From: Clostridium algoriphilum
Lineage (GTDB): Bacteria > Bacillota > Clostridia > Clostridiales > Clostridiaceae
DNA: 64,000 nucleotides
NCBI RefSeq assembly: GCF_020443705.1
Contig: NZ_JAIZZK010000014.1
Location: 36,377-100,376, forward strand
Reading direction: 5' to 3'
The notes beneath the pieces were generated by a model, which saw only the letters and a list, made by a program, of their open reading frames with translations, searched no databases and was not told where the DNA came from. Of this stretch, positions 54,250 to 63,144 are shown piece by piece. The translations under genes were made by a program, and so were the position numbers. Each line of letters begins with the position of its first letter. Positions within the stretch are counted from its first letter, which is position 1.

Positions 54250-56871
54250 TTATTCGAAATTTTTGATATACATTTCTTTAATTTCTCTGATTAATGGATA
54301 TCTTGGATTAGCACCTGTACATTGATCATCAAACGCTAATTCACACATTTCATCTAATGTAGCATAGAAGTCTTCTTTTTTAACTCCTGCTGCACTTATT
54401 GATTTAGGAATGTTAACTTGATCCTTTAATACCTGGATAGCTTTAATTAGTAATTCTACCTTTTCGTCATCTGTATTTCCACCCAATTTTAAAGTATCTG
54501 CAACATTAGCATATCTATGTTTAGCATCTGGATATTCATATTGTGCGAAAGTACCTTGTTTTCTTGGGTTATCTGTTGCATTGTATTTTATAACTTCATT
54601 AATCAATAATGCATTAGCAACGCCATGTGGTACATGATGTTTTGCTCCCAATTTATGAGCCATTGAGTGACAAACTCCTAGGAATGCATTACCAAATGCC
54701 ATAGCAGCCATTGTTGAAGCATGAGCCATACCTTCTCTTGCTTTTATGTTAGTTGGGCCCTCACTGTAAGCTAGTGGTAACCACTTGAATATTTCTTTTA
54801 CTGCTTCTAAAGCAAGTCCATTAGTAAATGGTGTAGCAAGTATTGATACATAAGATTCAAGAGCATGAGTTAAAGCATCTATACCTGAAGCTGCTGTTAG
54901 TCCTCTTGGCATATTCATCATTAAATCAGCATCAACTATTGCCATATTAGGAAGTAATTCATAATCAGCTAAAGGATATTTACTATGTGTTACTTCATCA
55001 GTAATTACTGCGAATGGTGTAACTTCTGAACCAGTACCTGCTGTTGTAGCACAAGCAACCATATAACATTTTGAACCCATTACTGGGAATGTATATACTC
55101 TCTTTCTAATATCCATAAATCTCATAGCTAAATCTTGGAATTTAATTTCTGGGTGTTCATACATTACCCACATGATTTTAGCTGCATCTATTGGTGATCC
55201 TCCACCAATTGACATAATTGTATCTGGTTGATATTGGTTTAATACTGCAACACCTGCTCTAGCAGTAGCAAGAGTTGGATCTGGCAATACCTCTGAGAAT
55301 ATTTTGAAATCCATTCCAAGTTCTGAGAAAACTCTTGTAGCTTTAGCTACAACACCAAGATCAACAAGAATCTGATCAGTTACTATAAGTACCTTTTTCT
55401 TGCCCAATACATTTAATTCTTTTATTGCAAGTTCAAGGCAACCATATTTGAAATAAACCCTTTGTGGAACTTTAAACCAAAGCATATTTTCTCTCCTCTC
55501 AGCTACGTTCTTAATATTTAATAATTGTTTTATTCCAACGTTTTCTGAAACAGAATTTCCACCCCATGATCCACAACCAAGTGTTAATGAAGGAGTAGTT
55601 TTAAAGTTGAATAAATCTCCTATTCCACCATGAGAGGTTGGCATATTTACCATAATTCTTCCTGTTCTCATAAGTGCACTCCACTTAGCTATTCTAGCTT
55701 TAGACTTCATTGGATTAGTCCACAATGCTGAACTGTGACCATAGCCCCCAAGTACAACAAGTCTTTCTGCCTTAGCTAGTGCTTCATCAAAAGTTTTAAC
55801 CCTATACATACCAAGAACTGTAGATAATTTTTCGTGAGAGAATTCTTCTTCAAGTTCTACACTTTCAATTTCTCCTATAAGAACTTTTGTTTCTTCTGGA
55901 ACTTTAAATCCTCCAAGTTGTGCAATATATGAAGGTGCTCGACCAACCTGTTTAGGATTTAATCTACCGTTAACTAATATTACTTTTCTTATTTTTTCTG
56001 TTTCGTCTGGTGTAAGGAAATAAGCTCCCCTTTTAATAAATTCTTTTTTAGCTTCTTCATAAATACTATCCATAACGATTATAGTCTGTTCTGAAGCACA
56101 TATCGTTCCATAATCAAAATTTTTAGAAAGTAAAATTGAACTTACAGCAGTTTTAATATCAGCTGTATCATCAAAAATTACTGGACAATTTCCTGAACCA
56201 ACTCCTACAGCTGGTTTTCCTGATGAATAAGCTGCATGAACCATTCCTGGGCCACCTGTTGCAAGTATTAAATCTGCTTCTTTCATAACAAGACCTGAAA
56301 GTTCTATTGTAGGCTCGTCCACCCATGCTATTATATCTTTTGGTGCGCCTGCTGCTACTGCTGCATCTCTTACTATTTTGATTGCTGCAATAGTACATTT
56401 TTTAGCACCTGGATGTGGTGAAAAGATTATACCATTTCTAGTTTTTAATGCTATAAGAGCTTTAAATATTCCCGTAGAAGTTGGATTTGTAGTTGGCACA
56501 ACAGCTGCTAGTACTCCAATTGGTTCGTATATTTTTGAGATACCGCCTGCTTGATCATGTTCAAAAACTCCAACAGTTTGAGAATTTTTATAAGCATTGT
56601 ATATATATTCTGAAGCGTAATGATTTTTTATTACCTTATCTTCTACAAGTCCCATTCCTGTTTCTTCAACTGCCATTTTTGCTAATGGGATTCTTTGCAT
56701 ATTTGCTGCAATAGATGCTTCTTTAAATATATGATCTACTTGTTCTTGAGTGAAAGTAGAGTACTTCGTTTGAGCTGCTCTAACCTCCGCCATTCTAATT
56801 TTTAATTCTTCTGCGTTTGTAACTAAAACTGTAGTTGTCTTTTTTGGTTCTTCAACATTTGCCACTTTCAT
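54250..56871 (-). CDS. adhE: Bifunctional acetaldehyde/alcohol dehydrogenase (copy 2)
   Basis: An 873-residue AdhE with the same domain layout as copy 1: aldehyde dehydrogenase half with FDYGTICASEQ, iron alcohol dehydrogenase half with SIGGGSPIDAAK and GVCHSMAHKLGAKHHVPHG. No insertions separate the two copies. Differences include GNCPVIFDD here against GNTPVIVDD, and a more diverged stretch near residues 790-820. The first ~45 bases of leader match copy 1, but beyond that the promoters differ: this one has a sigma-A promoter with a cre-like site and Rex-like boxes upstream. It is likely the redox-controlled solvent or ethanol enzyme. Confidence 0.96.
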   Translation of the reverse strand: MKVANVEEPKKTTTVLVTNAEELKIRMAEVRAAQTKYSTFTQEQVDHIFKEASIAANMQRIPLAKMAVEETGMGLVEDKVIKNHYASEYIYNAYKNSQTVGVFEHDQAGGISKIYEPIGVLAAVVPTTNPTSTGIFKALIALKTRNGIIFSPHPGAKKCTIAAIKIVRDAAVAAGAPKDIIAWVDEPTIELSGLVMKEADLILATGGPGMVHAAYSSGKPAVGVGSGNCPVIFDDTADIKTAVSSILLSKNFDYGTICASEQTIIVMDSIYEEAKKEFIKRGAYFLTPDETEKIRKVILVNGRLNPKQVGRAPSYIAQLGGFKVPEETKVLIGEIESVELEEEFSHEKLSTVLGMYRVKTFDEALAKAERLVVLGGYGHSSALWTNPMKSKARIAKWSALMRTGRIMVNMPTSHGGIGDLFNFKTTPSLTLGCGSWGGNSVSENVGIKQLLNIKNVAERRENMLWFKVPQRVYFKYGCLELAIKELNVLGKKKVLIVTDQILVDLGVVAKATRVFSELGMDFKIFSEVLPDPTLATARAGVAVLNQYQPDTIMSIGGGSPIDAAKIMWVMYEHPEIKFQDLAMRFMDIRKRVYTFPVMGSKCYMVACATTAGTGSEVTPFAVITDEVTHSKYPLADYELLPNMAIVDADLMMNMPRGLTAASGIDALTHALESYVSILATPFTNGLALEAVKEIFKWLPLAYSEGPTNIKAREGMAHASTMAAMAFGNAFLGVCHSMAHKLGAKHHVPHGVANALLINEVIKYNATDNPRKQGTFAQYEYPDAKHRYANVADTLKLGGNTDDEKVELLIKAIQVLKDQVNIPKSISAAGVKKEDFYATLDEMCELAFDDQCTGANPRYPLIREIKEMYIKNFE

Positions 56872-56988
56872 ATTAACACCTCTTTCATAAAATTTTGAGT
56901 GTTTAAAACTAACTCATAAACATAATTCTGAATGTTTAAATATTTGAATGTTTGAATGTGAATGTTTTATTGCTTGTCTACAATTTAG

Positions 56989-57022
56989 ATTATAACATAA
57001 TATTTTGACAAATGTAAACGGT
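56989..57022 (-). promoter_or_regulatory. Sigma-A promoter of adhE copy 2 with cre-like site
   Basis: Minus strand -35 TTTACA (57013-57018), 18-base spacer, -10 TATAAT (56989-56994). On the plus strand ATGTAAACGGTTATA (57012-57026) matches the cre pattern WTGNAANCGNWNNCW except one base and overlaps the -35. About 120 bases upstream of the start. Confidence 0.65.
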
Positions 57023-57068
57023 TATATACTAAAGCTTACATTTAATTCATAGTATAGAAAAAAATAGA

Positions 57069-57205
57069 TTGTTAAATGTTTAATTAGTTTAAACCTTTAC
57101 ACACTAATAGATTGTAGGTTATTTGCTTGTTTGCTGCATAGTATTTTTTTGTATATACTGTTAATATTTTAACAATGCATATATTTATTGTTTATATTTT
57201 AACAA
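57069..57205. promoter_or_regulatory. Rex-like redox operators upstream of adhE copy 2
   Basis: The clostridial Rex pattern TTGTTAAnnnnTTAACAA is matched at 57158-57175 (CTGTTAATATTTTAACAA, 17 of 18 positions counting n) and 57188-57205 (TTGTTTATATTTTAACAA, 17 of 18). A weaker site is at 57069-57086 (TTGTTAAATGTTTAATTA). They lie 200-335 bases upstream of the start codon. Confidence 0.6.
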
Positions 57206-57395
57206 TGTGTGTGTTTCTTCGTAAATGTACTATATTGTTCGTTTTAAGCCATTTTCTATAAACCAAGAATAAGGCATAGTATTATTACCACGCCCTATTA
57301 TCTTAAAACCTGCCCACTCATTATTTTCTTATTATTAAAATAAATGTTGAAATAATAATACGTTTGTATATTTTTAAGAATGCCTTATATTCTTT

Positions 57396-57617
57396 TTACA
57401 GATTTATCTCATTAAGTAATGCTTTAAGTTTCATAAGTTCTTCTTTAGTTATTGTAACCCCTTTTCCCATTTTCTCATGTTCTGGAGACCAATCTCTAAT
57501 ATCATACTTAGCCTCTTTATCATTCCAACTTATAAAATTTAATTCCTTTGACCACCCTTTACCGGATTCTGATAACTTTCCTAAAGTTTCTTTTATTTCA
57601 TATTTAATATCTGCCAC
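57396..57617 (-). CDS. YdbC-like PC4-fold ssDNA-binding protein
   Basis: A 73-residue protein of the YdbC/PC4 family. The pattern GWSKELNFISWNDKEAKYDIRDWSPEHEKMGKGVTI (seen in segments at residues 21-55) is the family core, with the conserved WNDxxxKYDIRxWxPxHEKMGKG. Lactococcus YdbC binds single-stranded DNA and RNA as a dimer. It probably has a general nucleic-acid role. ATG 57617 follows GGAGG. Confidence 0.9.
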   Translation of the reverse strand: MADIKYEIKETLGKLSESGKGWSKELNFISWNDKEAKYDIRDWSPEHEKMGKGVTITKEELMKLKALLNEINL

Positions 57618-58195
57618 ATTAAAACCTCCACTCTGTATTGTATTAGTGATATAGTTGAATTTTTATTATCTACATTATATATACCTGATAATATATTATT
57701 TACAAAACAATAGCTATCAATCAATATTATACTATAATAAGGCCTCCAAAACTTATATTATTAAGTTTGCTAAAATAAACTTGCTGAAATATACAAATAT
57801 TTATGGATTATACTTATATTGTTTTACATACACAGTAGTTATGTGATATGATTAAATTTGGGTTTGTTCTTACATCTATTCAAATATTACATTTATTTAA
57901 TAAGATGTTTTTAGGAAGCATATTTAAATTATTGTTTATAGCATTTAAATATGAAAATTTATCTCTTTAGTAAATTTTCTGACATTTACTTAATGTTACT
58001 TTTACAATGATTTAAATTAACTTCATTATGGGTAGTTTGATAACTATAAAATTATACTTATTAAAGAATATTATAAATTACAGAATGAATTTTGATATGA
58101 TTGAGCAACAATTAAGATATATTGGAGAATAATAGTTATTATACATGTTATAATTATATTCAAAGGTATAACTATATTATATGAGGAGTGATATT
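57618..58195. other. 578-base intergenic region, no feature resolved
   Basis: Very AT-rich DNA between divergent genes. It holds promoters for the PC4-like gene and uvsE. A 34-codon frame at 58028-58132 has no ribosome site and is not called. No RNA element recognised. Confidence 0.35.
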
Positions 58196-59164
58196 ATGCA
58201 AATAAGATTAGGCTACGTGGCCACGGCCTTAAAGGCAGTTAAAATAACTTCCGCCAGCACAGTAACTTATTCTACATATACTAAACAGTCAACAGATAGA
58301 GATAAGCTTGAAAAGCTACAAAAGGTAGCTGTATCAAACGTTAACGATTTGCATAAAATTTTAGAATACACTGTTAAAAACAATGTCCACTTTTATAGAA
58401 TAACTTCTGCTTTAATTCCACTAGCAACTCATCCCGAAGTTACAAATTGGGAATTTAGAAGAATATTGAAAATGGACTTTGAATGGCTTGGAAATTTTAT
58501 TAACAATAATAATTTGAGAGTAGATACTCATCCTGATGAATCTAATGTTATAAATAGTTCTAAGGAAGAAGTAATAAAGAATACTGCTAAAAATTTGCAG
58601 TTTCATGCAAATCTTTTTAAAGATCTTAGTTATCCTTTAGGAAAGATGGTATTACACATCGGAGGTAAAGAAGGTGGTAAACTTGCTGCTACAGAAAGAT
58701 TCTTTAAAAACTTCAATAACTTACCAAAGGAAATTACAGATTTGTTAATTTTTGAAAATGATGATAAAAGTTTCACTACTAAAGAAGTACTAAACATATG
58801 CAAGGAAATAAATGTACCTATGGTATTAGATGTACATCATCATAACTGCAACAACGGTGGCGATGAACTAGAACCTATGTTAAAAGATATATTTGAAACT
58901 TGGGAAGGTCAACCACTATCACCAAAAGTACATTTCTCGAGCCCGAAAACTGGAGAAAAAGATAAAAAACATGCTGATTACATTGATGCAGAATCCTTCA
59001 TTGAGTTTATTGAAAAATGTATTCCATTAGGAATAGACTTAGATGTCATGATTGAGGCAAAACTTGCAGAGTTATCCCTACATAAACTTTTAGACGAAGT
59101 AAAAGCTTTAAAGCCTGAATGGCTATGGCTTGATAATAGTACTATAGAATTTCTAGAAATATAA
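58196..59164 (+). CDS. uvsE: UV-damage endonuclease UvsE
   Basis: A 322-residue UVDE-family TIM-barrel nuclease that nicks DNA 5' of UV photoproducts and abasic sites. Family features are QIRLGYVATAL at the start, FYRITSALIPLATHP, RVDTHPDESNVINS, MVLHIGGKEGGK, IFENDD (metal-binding Glu), MVLDVHHHNCN, and MIEAKLAELSLHKL near the end. ATG 58196 follows GAGGAGTG; an in-frame ATG at 58181 lies before the site. Monocistronic, ended by a strong terminator. Confidence 0.93.
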   Translation: MQIRLGYVATALKAVKITSASTVTYSTYTKQSTDRDKLEKLQKVAVSNVNDLHKILEYTVKNNVHFYRITSALIPLATHPEVTNWEFRRILKMDFEWLGNFINNNNLRVDTHPDESNVINSSKEEVIKNTAKNLQFHANLFKDLSYPLGKMVLHIGGKEGGKLAATERFFKNFNNLPKEITDLLIFENDDKSFTTKEVLNICKEINVPMVLDVHHHNCNNGGDELEPMLKDIFETWEGQPLSPKVHFSSPKTGEKDKKHADYIDAESFIEFIEKCIPLGIDLDVMIEAKLAELSLHKLLDEVKALKPEWLWLDNSTIEFLEI

Positions 59165-59168
59165 TTCT

Positions 59169-59220
59169 TAAAAGACAAGACTTAAATGATATAACTATCG
59201 TTTAAGTCTTGTCTTTTTTT
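59169..59220. terminator. Strong terminator after uvsE
   Basis: AAAAGACAAGACTTAAA (59170-59186) pairs perfectly with its complement at 59201-59217 (17 bp), then a T run. It may also serve the convergent DUF554 gene. Confidence 0.9.
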
Positions 59221-59252
59221 ATAATGCTATATTTTATCTTAGTTTTCCCTAA

Positions 59253-59939
59253 TTAAAATCTAATAACGCATTTAAATATGTAATATAAAAGAGGTATAAA
59301 AATAGATGGAAGCATATTACCAACTTTTATTCTTTTAATCTCTAGCATATTTGCACCAATTGCTACGATTAGTAATCCTCCAACCGCTGACATTTCATTA
59401 ACTACAGACGCTATTAAGTATGGCTTCATAAGCGATGCTGTTAAAGTTATTATGCCTTGATATATAAAAACTGAAATAGCAGAAAAACAAACACCAATAC
59501 CTAATGATGATGAAAAAATAATTGCGAATATACCATCTAGTAAAGATTTAGCATACAGTATACTATAATTTTTAGAAAGACCTCCCTCAAGTGATCCCAT
59601 TATAGCCATCGCGCCTACACAAAATACCAAACTAGCAGTTACAAATCCATTCGCTAATTCATTTCGGCTTGAAATCTTCTTATCTAGCCAAGTTCCAACA
59701 TTCTCTATACCTTTTTCAATATTTACTATTTCACCAATTAGGGTTCCTAATGTAAGACTAATAATTAGTAACAATATGTTATTTACCTGAAGAGCACCTT
59801 TTAATCCAATAATTATTACACATAGACCTAGAGCTTTCATAATTGTTTCGTTATGTGTATCAGAAATTTTATTTTTAAGTAATGACCCTACTAGCCCTCC
59901 AACCAATATTGATAACGAGTTAACAATTGTACCCACCAT
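59253..59939 (-). CDS. DUF554 membrane protein (YdfK-like)
   Basis: A 228-residue membrane protein with about six spans. DUF554 marks are MVGTIVNSLSILVGGLVGSLL at the N-terminus, LGTLIGEIVNIEKGIENVG, FVTASLVFCVGAMAIMGSLE (a conserved glycine-rich span) and SAVGGLLIVAIGANMLEIKRI. The function is unknown; some describe the family as putative transporters. Monocistronic. Confidence 0.9.
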   Translation of the reverse strand: MVGTIVNSLSILVGGLVGSLLKNKISDTHNETIMKALGLCVIIIGLKGALQVNNILLLIISLTLGTLIGEIVNIEKGIENVGTWLDKKISSRNELANGFVTASLVFCVGAMAIMGSLEGGLSKNYSILYAKSLLDGIFAIIFSSSLGIGVCFSAISVFIYQGIITLTASLMKPYLIASVVNEMSAVGGLLIVAIGANMLEIKRIKVGNMLPSIFIPLLYYIFKCVIRF

Positions 59940-60047
59940 AAATATTTCACCGCCTCATTTCTACAATTTTTTTAACAATAATAATTATAGACTTAAACAC
60001 TATTATTTTCCACTAAAAAAATTATTGTTTTTTCAACAGGATAGATA

Positions 60048-60076
60048 TTTACTTTTTATAAGGTTAATGTTATAAT
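60048..60076 (+). promoter_or_regulatory. Promoter of the T-box/trpP unit
   Basis: -35 TTTACT (60048-60053), 17-base spacer, -10 TATAAT (60071-60076), about 60 bases before the T-box stem I. Confidence 0.7.
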
Positions 60077-60134
60077 TCATATAATATTAAAAGCTTAACG
60101 ATCTATTAGAATAAGTCGTTAACTAATTAAATTT

Positions 60135-60401
60135 TAAATTCGTTGATCAGGAAGAGTAGTTAAAGCCATGCAATTTAAGAGAGCTGAGGATAGTGTAATC
60201 TCAGTATTGATAACTTTAGTGAATGGACCTGTTAGAAGTAACCCGAAATCATATTATGAGAGTAGTAGTTACCGGACGCCCACTGTTAAAAGGGCTAGAG
60301 TATTTTAGTGCTCGAATTATTAAGATATGCTCTATTTTTTAAGCATAATTTAGGTGGTACAGCGAATATCCTTCGCCCTAATACAGGGCGGAGGTTTTTT
60401 T
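60135..60401 (+). promoter_or_regulatory. T-box leader, tryptophan specifier
   Basis: A T-box riboswitch. The stem I region carries GTGAATGGACC, where TGG is the specifier codon for tryptophan (about 60222-60224). The conserved T-box GGTGGTACAGCG is at about 60353-60364. The terminator CCTTCGCCCT/AGGGCGGAGG plus a T run is at 60370-60401. Uncharged tRNA-Trp would stabilise the antiterminator and allow trpP transcription. Confidence 0.93.
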
Positions 60402-60509
60402 ATTTTAAAAAATATGGTTAGGGTGGTGTTTAATTTGTTGTTATGAGATTTACCTACTTACAAAATAATACCTTTAAATATAAATTACTTTAAAAAGGAG
60501 CTGCTTTTT

Positions 60510-61022
60510 ATGAAAATAAATAAAATAATAATAACTTCTCTACTACTTGCAATAGGCCTTATATTACAACAAATTACGCCAGGCTTTTTCTTTGGAATGA
60601 AACCAGATCTTTTGTTGATATTTATGATTTTGTCTATAACCTTAACTAAAGATTTAAAAATCACTTTTATTACAGGAATAGTAGCAGGAATTCTATGTGC
60701 TTTAACTACGACTTTTCCAGGCGGTCAAGTTCCTAACATTATAGACAAAATAATAACTTCAATAATTGTATACGGCATTTATATAAAAATCAATTCTAAT
60801 TCTCCACTTAAATTGGCAGGTATTTATTTTATTGGAACTTTAATAAGCGGAAGTATTTTTCTAGGTTCAGCTCTTATCCTATTTGGTTTACCAGCACCTT
60901 TTTTGATCTTATTTATAACTATAGTAATCCCTACTTCCGTACTTAACTCATTATTAGGATTTTTCCTCCATAGACTTATCATGAGTAACCCGGCAATCAA
61001 GAATAAATTTATAAACTTTTAA
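60510..61022 (+). CDS. trpP: Tryptophan transporter TrpP
   Basis: A 170-residue membrane protein with about five spans of the TrpP/S-component-like family. It has the N-terminal IGLILQQITPGFFFGMKPDLLL, the central GILCALTTTFPGGQVPN and the C-terminal ILNSLLG-type segment SVLNSLLGFFLHRL. It imports tryptophan. The Trp-specific T-box directly upstream supports this substrate. AAAGGAGC precedes ATG 60510. Confidence 0.92.
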   Translation: MKINKIIITSLLLAIGLILQQITPGFFFGMKPDLLLIFMILSITLTKDLKITFITGIVAGILCALTTTFPGGQVPNIIDKIITSIIVYGIYIKINSNSPLKLAGIYFIGTLISGSIFLGSALILFGLPAPFLILFITIVIPTSVLNSLLGFFLHRLIMSNPAIKNKFINF

Positions 61023-61095
61023 AAACAACACAATTAAGGAATATCAATATTAATTATCGTTCGTAAACACTATTTCAGTAATAAGTATTCTTTAT

Positions 61096-61140
61096 AAAGA
61101 ATTAAAGAACCAAGCTACAATTAAGAGCTTGATTCTTTAA
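61096..61140 (-). terminator. Terminator of the 46-residue gene
   Basis: AAAGAACCAAGCT (61104-61116) pairs with AGCTTGATTCTTT (61126-61138), one G·U pair; the minus strand continues AATTCTTTAT. Confidence 0.7.
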
Positions 61141-61151
61141 TAAAATATATT

Positions 61152-61292
61152 TTATTTTTGTTCAGGATAATATGCTTTAAAAGCGTCATCATAACCTTCT
61201 GGTTTTTTAAATTCCTGAACTTCACTTATAAAGGTTTTTTTATTTTCAGTTTGCTTTTCTTTAGTTACTTTTCTATTGCTATCATTTTCCAT
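61152..61292 (-). CDS. Small 46-residue charged protein
   Basis: Minus strand ATG 61292, preceded by GAGGAGG at ideal spacing, encodes 46 residues: MENDSNRKVTKEKQTENKK, then FISEVQEFKKPEGYDDAFK, and AYYPEQK before TAA. It is rich in Lys and Glu, with no span or signal peptide. A terminator follows the stop directly, which supports a real small gene. Function unknown. Confidence 0.75.
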   Translation of the reverse strand: MENDSNRKVTKEKQTENKKTFISEVQEFKKPEGYDDAFKAYYPEQK

Positions 61293-61477
61293 AAATAAAC
61301 CTCCTCATTTTCTTTGCAACACAAAAACTTTATTGTATTGCTTATTTATAGTATTTGCAAGAATAGAAAATATATATATTTCTGAGTCAATTTATTTTTA
61401 GAAAATAATACAATTTTAACCTATAAAATTTTATTGGTTATTTTTAAAATATTTATACTGACGATTTCACAAAATGG

Positions 61478-61927
61478 CTAATATCTATAGTTTTCTACTT
61501 CATCCAATTTTTTCAGTAACTCATCAAATTCTTTCATATATTTGAGATATTCTTCAGTCGTAAATTGTGCTCTACAACCTATCTCATAAGGAACATTTAA
61601 CGCTTCATTCTGAAGCTCTTTTCCTTTAATTGTAATTTGAATGAATACCTTTCTATCATCCTTTTCATCCTTTATCCTACATAGCTGTCTTTGACTTTCT
61701 AAGTTATTAATTATAGGAGTCAAAGTTCCAGTTTTCATCTTTAAATTATTACTCATATCTTTGAATGATATTTTTTCATGTTCCCACAAAATTAACATAA
61801 CTAAGTATTGTGGATATGTTAATACTAACTTATCAAGTATAGGCTTATATAATCTAGTCATAGCCTTAGACGCAGAATATATTTTAAAACAAAGCTGATT
61901 ACTTAATTTTAGTTCATCATACTCCAT
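61478..61927 (-). CDS. MarR-family regulator, OhrR-like
   Basis: A 149-residue winged-helix regulator close to OhrR: LKLSNQLCFKIYSASKAMTR at the N-terminus with the peroxide-sensing Cys13, then TYPQYLVMLILWEHE, KMKTGTLTPIINNLESQ and the wing DEKDDRKVFIQIT. In OhrR, oxidation of this Cys by organic peroxides releases the DNA. No ohr gene is adjacent, so the target lies elsewhere or it controls itself. A second Cys at about residue 127 is present. Confidence 0.88.
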   Translation of the reverse strand: MEYDELKLSNQLCFKIYSASKAMTRLYKPILDKLVLTYPQYLVMLILWEHEKISFKDMSNNLKMKTGTLTPIINNLESQRQLCRIKDEKDDRKVFIQITIKGKELQNEALNVPYEIGCRAQFTTEEYLKYMKEFDELLKKLDEVENYRY

Positions 61928-62177
61928 AAATCTAACTTCCTTTCCATAGAATTTAAATCTTTCATAAAAATAAATTTAAATTCTAATAGCAAATAATATT
62001 GCATTCAATTAATCTTATATGACTATTATATATAGTCCATATAATTTGTCAACTACACCTATTCTATTGCAGATATATCGCTCTTTTTGTTGCATAAACT
62101 CACATTACATTTTTAGTAAATTCGACTATATTCGACCATAGATTTATTTATGTTTTTCTGTTACAATAGACATATTG

Positions 62178-62287
62178 CATTGCCGAATCTCCTAGACGGA
62201 GAACGGGGGAATACCTTATGGGGTGAATCTCTTATTTTAGAGTAGGGTGCCTTTTACCCGAATCCGTCAACTAACCTCGTAGGCTTA
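62178..62287 (+). promoter_or_regulatory. c-di-AMP riboswitch (ydaO/yuaA type)
   Basis: Conserved blocks are in order: GCCGAATCTCC, GAACGGGGGAATA, GGGGTGAATC, TAGGGTGCC, ACCCGAATCCGTCAACTAACC and TCGTAGGCTT. It ends a few bases before the GGAGG of a cell-wall hydrolase gene, a usual target. c-di-AMP binding normally turns expression off. No separate terminator hairpin is seen, so translation may be the controlled step. Confidence 0.95.
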
Positions 62288-62306
62288 TAAAGGAGGACTC
62301 GTTATT

Positions 62307-63080
62307 ATTAAATTAAATTTAAAAACTACTTTGTTAGCTTTAAGCCTTGCTTTAGTTAGTAGCAGCTCTGTATATGCTGCTTCATATAAAGTTAAATCAG
62401 GTGATACACTATATAAAGTTAGCAAATCCTACAACACAACTGCGAAAGTTCTTATGAAGAATAATGGACTTTCAAACAGTAACATATTTTCCGGACAAGT
62501 ACTAGATGTTCCTACTAATACTTATAAAGTAGTTAGTGGTGACTCTATATATCTTATAGGAAAAAAATATAATATATCTATGGCTAAATTAAAAACTGCA
62601 AATAATAAGTCGGATAATACTATCCACCCTGGAGATGTCTTCAAAATCCCGACTTCTACAGATAATGGACAAGCTGTCCCAGCTGCACCAAAAAGTCCTA
62701 CTGGAGTTATCAAGTATTCCAATAGTGACGTAGATTTACTAGCTAGATTAATAACTGCTGAAGCAGTTGGTGAAGGTCACGATGCTATGCTTTCAGTCGG
62801 AGCTGTAGTTGTAAACCGAGTTCAAAGTTCACAGTATCCAAATAGTATTAGCACTGTAATTAACCAAAAGAGTAAAGATTACTATCAATTTACTCCGGTT
62901 CAAAATGGTATGATTAATAAAGCTGCAAGCAAAGCTGCAATTGAAGCGGCAAATGAAGCTTTAAAGGGAACTGACCCAACTAAAGGTGCACTGTATTTTT
63001 ATGATAATACTGTATCGAACAAATGGTTAACTTCAAAACCAGTTTCTACTTCCATTGGTAACCTAACCTTTGCTTTTTAA
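62307..63080 (+). CDS. LysM and SleB-type cell-wall hydrolase
   Basis: A secreted hydrolase of about 257 residues. The signal peptide (KLNLKTTLLALSLALVSSSS, cleavage after VYA) is followed by two LysM peptidoglycan-binding repeats (YKVKSGDTLYKVSKSYN and YKVVSGDSIYLIGKKYN). A Hydrolase_2/SleB-like domain begins near 140 (LLARLITAEAVGEG, VGAVVVNRVQS, GALYFYDN). The GGAGGA site and charged signal-peptide start fit initiation at ATT 62307; TTG 62331, the first common start codon, lacks a ribosome site and loses the basic residues. It probably cleaves muramyl bonds in growth or germination. Confidence 0.88.
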   Translation: MKLNLKTTLLALSLALVSSSSVYAASYKVKSGDTLYKVSKSYNTTAKVLMKNNGLSNSNIFSGQVLDVPTNTYKVVSGDSIYLIGKKYNISMAKLKTANNKSDNTIHPGDVFKIPTSTDNGQAVPAAPKSPTGVIKYSNSDVDLLARLITAEAVGEGHDAMLSVGAVVVNRVQSSQYPNSISTVINQKSKDYYQFTPVQNGMINKAASKAAIEAANEALKGTDPTKGALYFYDNTVSNKWLTSKPVSTSIGNLTFAF

Positions 63081-63110
63081 AAAAACATTGTGATTTGGTT
63101 TAAACAATAA

Positions 63111-63144
63111 AAAGAACTTCCATATTTATGGAAGTTTTTTTTAT
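63111..63144. terminator. Bidirectional terminator
   Basis: AACTTCCAT pairs with ATGGAAGTT, flanked by A and T runs, between the convergent hydrolase and dihydrofolate reductase genes. Confidence 0.85.

Noticed and set aside
58028..58132. 34-codon plus-strand frame ending IEQQLRYIGE
   Set aside because: No ribosome site before its ATG and no terminator after it; not supportable as a gene.
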